DNA of 24,534 nt from an uncultured Eubacteriales bacterium. GTDB taxonomy: Bacteria > Bacillota > Clostridia > Oscillospirales > Oscillospiraceae. Positions within the stretch are counted from its first letter, which is position 1. Each line of letters opens with the position of its first letter. The DNA is taken from the NCBI GenBank assembly GCA_902465435.1, contig CABQNH010000030.1:1-24534 (forward strand), read 5' to 3'. The translations under genes and the position numbers were made by a program. Under the pieces are notes generated by a model. It had not been told where the DNA came from. It made no database searches and saw nothing but the letters and a program-made list of their open reading frames with translations. This document shows positions 23,651 to 24,534 of this stretch, piece by piece.

Positions 23651-23675
23651 GTCAATTAAGTCCGTAACCGTCAAA
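23651..23675 (-). repeat. Dispersed intergenic repeat, copy 3
   Basis: This 25-nt core, containing AAGTCCGTAACCGTCAAA, matches 14956-14980 with one mismatch and matches copy 1 at 13-44 in reverse complement. Weaker similarity with copy 2 appears to run on to about 23731 (compare TTTCACTTT at 15022-15030 with TTTCTCTTT near 23720). Read on the minus strand, it lies 17 nt before the terminator hairpin. Confidence 0.75.
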
Positions 23676-23818
23676 TTGAAATAAGAGGGTTGAGCGTTTT
23701 CATTTGAACCACGCCCGTTTTCTCTTTGCGAAGAACGCAAGCAACTACGGTTCAAAAGGAAAAGAATACCCTGCGTTTTGCGCAAGCGATTTGCGGTTTT
23801 GCAGTTGCTTTCCCTGCG

Positions 23819-24534
23819 TTATTCCGCCGTATCTACCCGGTGGCAGGTCGGTGCATCCGAGCTGACATCCTGCACGCAGTAGACGTTGTCCGACTCTACC
23901 TCTTTCCCCAAAAGCGTCGCGCCAGACCAGTTGTCGTATACCTCTATGGAATAAGCGCCGTCCGACCAGAGCAGGAACTGACCGTCCTCATATTTCAGTA
24001 CCGCGCGGCTTGCATTCTCGGTGCGCAGGATCGTTTTGTGGTCAGAATGTTCCTCGTTGCGATAAATCTCGCAGCTCATGTTTGTGCCTTGCAGGCTGAT
24101 TCCGTCTCTTGTTAGCATAATCGATTCAATTCCCGAACCGCACACATTTTCATAAAGGTGACCGTTCCATACAAAATAAATATTCTCTGTGCCAATATCA
24201 CCCGTAATGGTATAACTGGAACTGGGATTTACCTCAAAAATGTGTGTATAGGGATAGCTGGTAAAGTAACGAAAAAGGATTTCCATTGTTCCACTTGGCC
24301 AATCCCCTTCCACTCGGAGCGTCTTTCCTTCTGCATTGGTAACCAAAAGGCTTCCTTCCCGTGCTACAATTTCCATCCAAAATTCATCTTTCAATTCCTC
24401 ATCCGTCAATTCTCTGGGGACAAGGGTCAGCTTTGGTGGATTCATGTTATCATCGGTCGCGCCCCCGGCGTTGTCCAGTGTCTCGGACGGTTCTGTCTCA
24501 GGAGGCTCAGTTTCAAGTGGTTCCGTTTCGGGCG
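23819..24534 (-). CDS. Unrecognised protein with a Pro-Glu-Thr-rich segment, 5' end beyond the window
   Basis: I do not recognise a family. The frame stays open to the window's right edge, so the gene is partial; an internal ATG at 24445 is not needed as a start. The visible part begins with a Pro/Glu/Thr-rich stretch (ETEPLETEPPETEPSET), typical of a linker between a lipoprotein or membrane anchor and an outer domain. About 210 residues follow, rich in beta-type patterns with Trp, Tyr and Gly (GDWPSGTMEILFRYF, YFVWNGHLYENVCGSG, LLWSDGAYSIEVYDNWSG). A secreted or lipid-anchored beta-rich protein is a fair guess, but the N-terminus is unseen. The base composition is more AT-rich than its neighbours. 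Confidence 0.75.
   Translation of the reverse strand, partial: PETEPLETEPPETEPSETLDNAGGATDDNMNPPKLTLVPRELTDEELKDEFWMEIVAREGSLLVTNAEGKTLRVEGDWPSGTMEILFRYFTSYPYTHIFEVNPSSSYTITGDIGTENIYFVWNGHLYENVCGSGIESIMLTRDGISLQGTNMSCEIYRNEEHSDHKTILRTENASRAVLKYEDGQFLLWSDGAYSIEVYDNWSGATLLGKEVESDNVYCVQDVSSDAPTCHRVDTAE

Noticed and set aside
21256..23655. 799-codon frame antisense to acsB
   Set aside because: Same cause as above; it also begins beyond the acsB terminator hairpin and runs through it.
23585..23785. 66-codon minus-strand frame over the third dispersed repeat
   Set aside because: It is made of the intergenic repeat and the terminator hairpin and has no protein-family signal.

Overview
The window looks like a chromosomal segment of a GC-rich, anaerobic Gram-positive bacterium of the class Clostridia, possibly an Oscillospiraceae-type gut lineage. 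The taxonomic call is inference. It rests on AGGAGG-type ribosome binding sites before most genes, a VanZ-family protein, an FHA-linked SEDS/PBP gene pair, a type I-E CRISPR system with a Cas2-exonuclease fusion, and a set of Wood-Ljungdahl (acetyl-CoA pathway) genes.

Region 1 (about 1-10500) is a complete type I-E CRISPR-Cas locus on the + strand. A consensus promoter (TTGACA, 17 bp, TATAAT) precedes cas3, followed by cas8e, cse2, cas7e, cas5e, cas6e, cas1 and a cas2 fused to a DnaQ-like DEDDh exonuclease. Nearly all genes overlap; the one real gap is cas8e-cse2. The array starts 45 nt after cas2 and has 13 intact 28-nt repeats, 13 spacers of 33 nt and one decayed terminal repeat. All 13 spacers begin with a pyrimidine. 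Two similar hairpins bracket the locus.

Region 2 (10573-14978) is a minus-strand, cell-envelope operon: vanZ-like gene, putative lipoprotein, FHA-SEDS (FtsW/RodA) fusion and class B penicillin-binding protein. The SEDS and PBP proteins would form a septal or elongation peptidoglycan synthase, and the FHA domain suggests control by Ser/Thr phosphorylation.

Region 3 (14874-15446) is a gene-free, hairpin-dense spacer. It holds two identical 27-nt palindromes, each next to a TTGACA box facing outward, and one copy of a dispersed repeat that recurs near both window ends. A tRNA-Val(GAC) gene with its own consensus promoter and terminator follows.

Region 4 (15637-23633) is a + strand Wood-Ljungdahl cluster: metF, acsF/cooC-like ATPase, acsD, a fused acsC-acsE gene and acsB. 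Together they take methylene-THF to methyl-THF, move the methyl group to the corrinoid iron-sulfur protein, and assemble acetyl-CoA on the Ni-Fe-S A-cluster. CO dehydrogenase (acsA) is not in the window. A 489-nt spacer with nested inverted repeats precedes acsB and may be a structured leader.

Region 5 (23819-end) is the 3' part of an unrecognised minus-strand gene with a Pro-Glu-Thr-rich segment, cut by the window edge.

The strongest candidates for something new are the AcsC-AcsE fusion, the structured leader before acsB, the paired palindromic promoter/operator modules and the dispersed repeat family. The CRISPR system is a known subtype.
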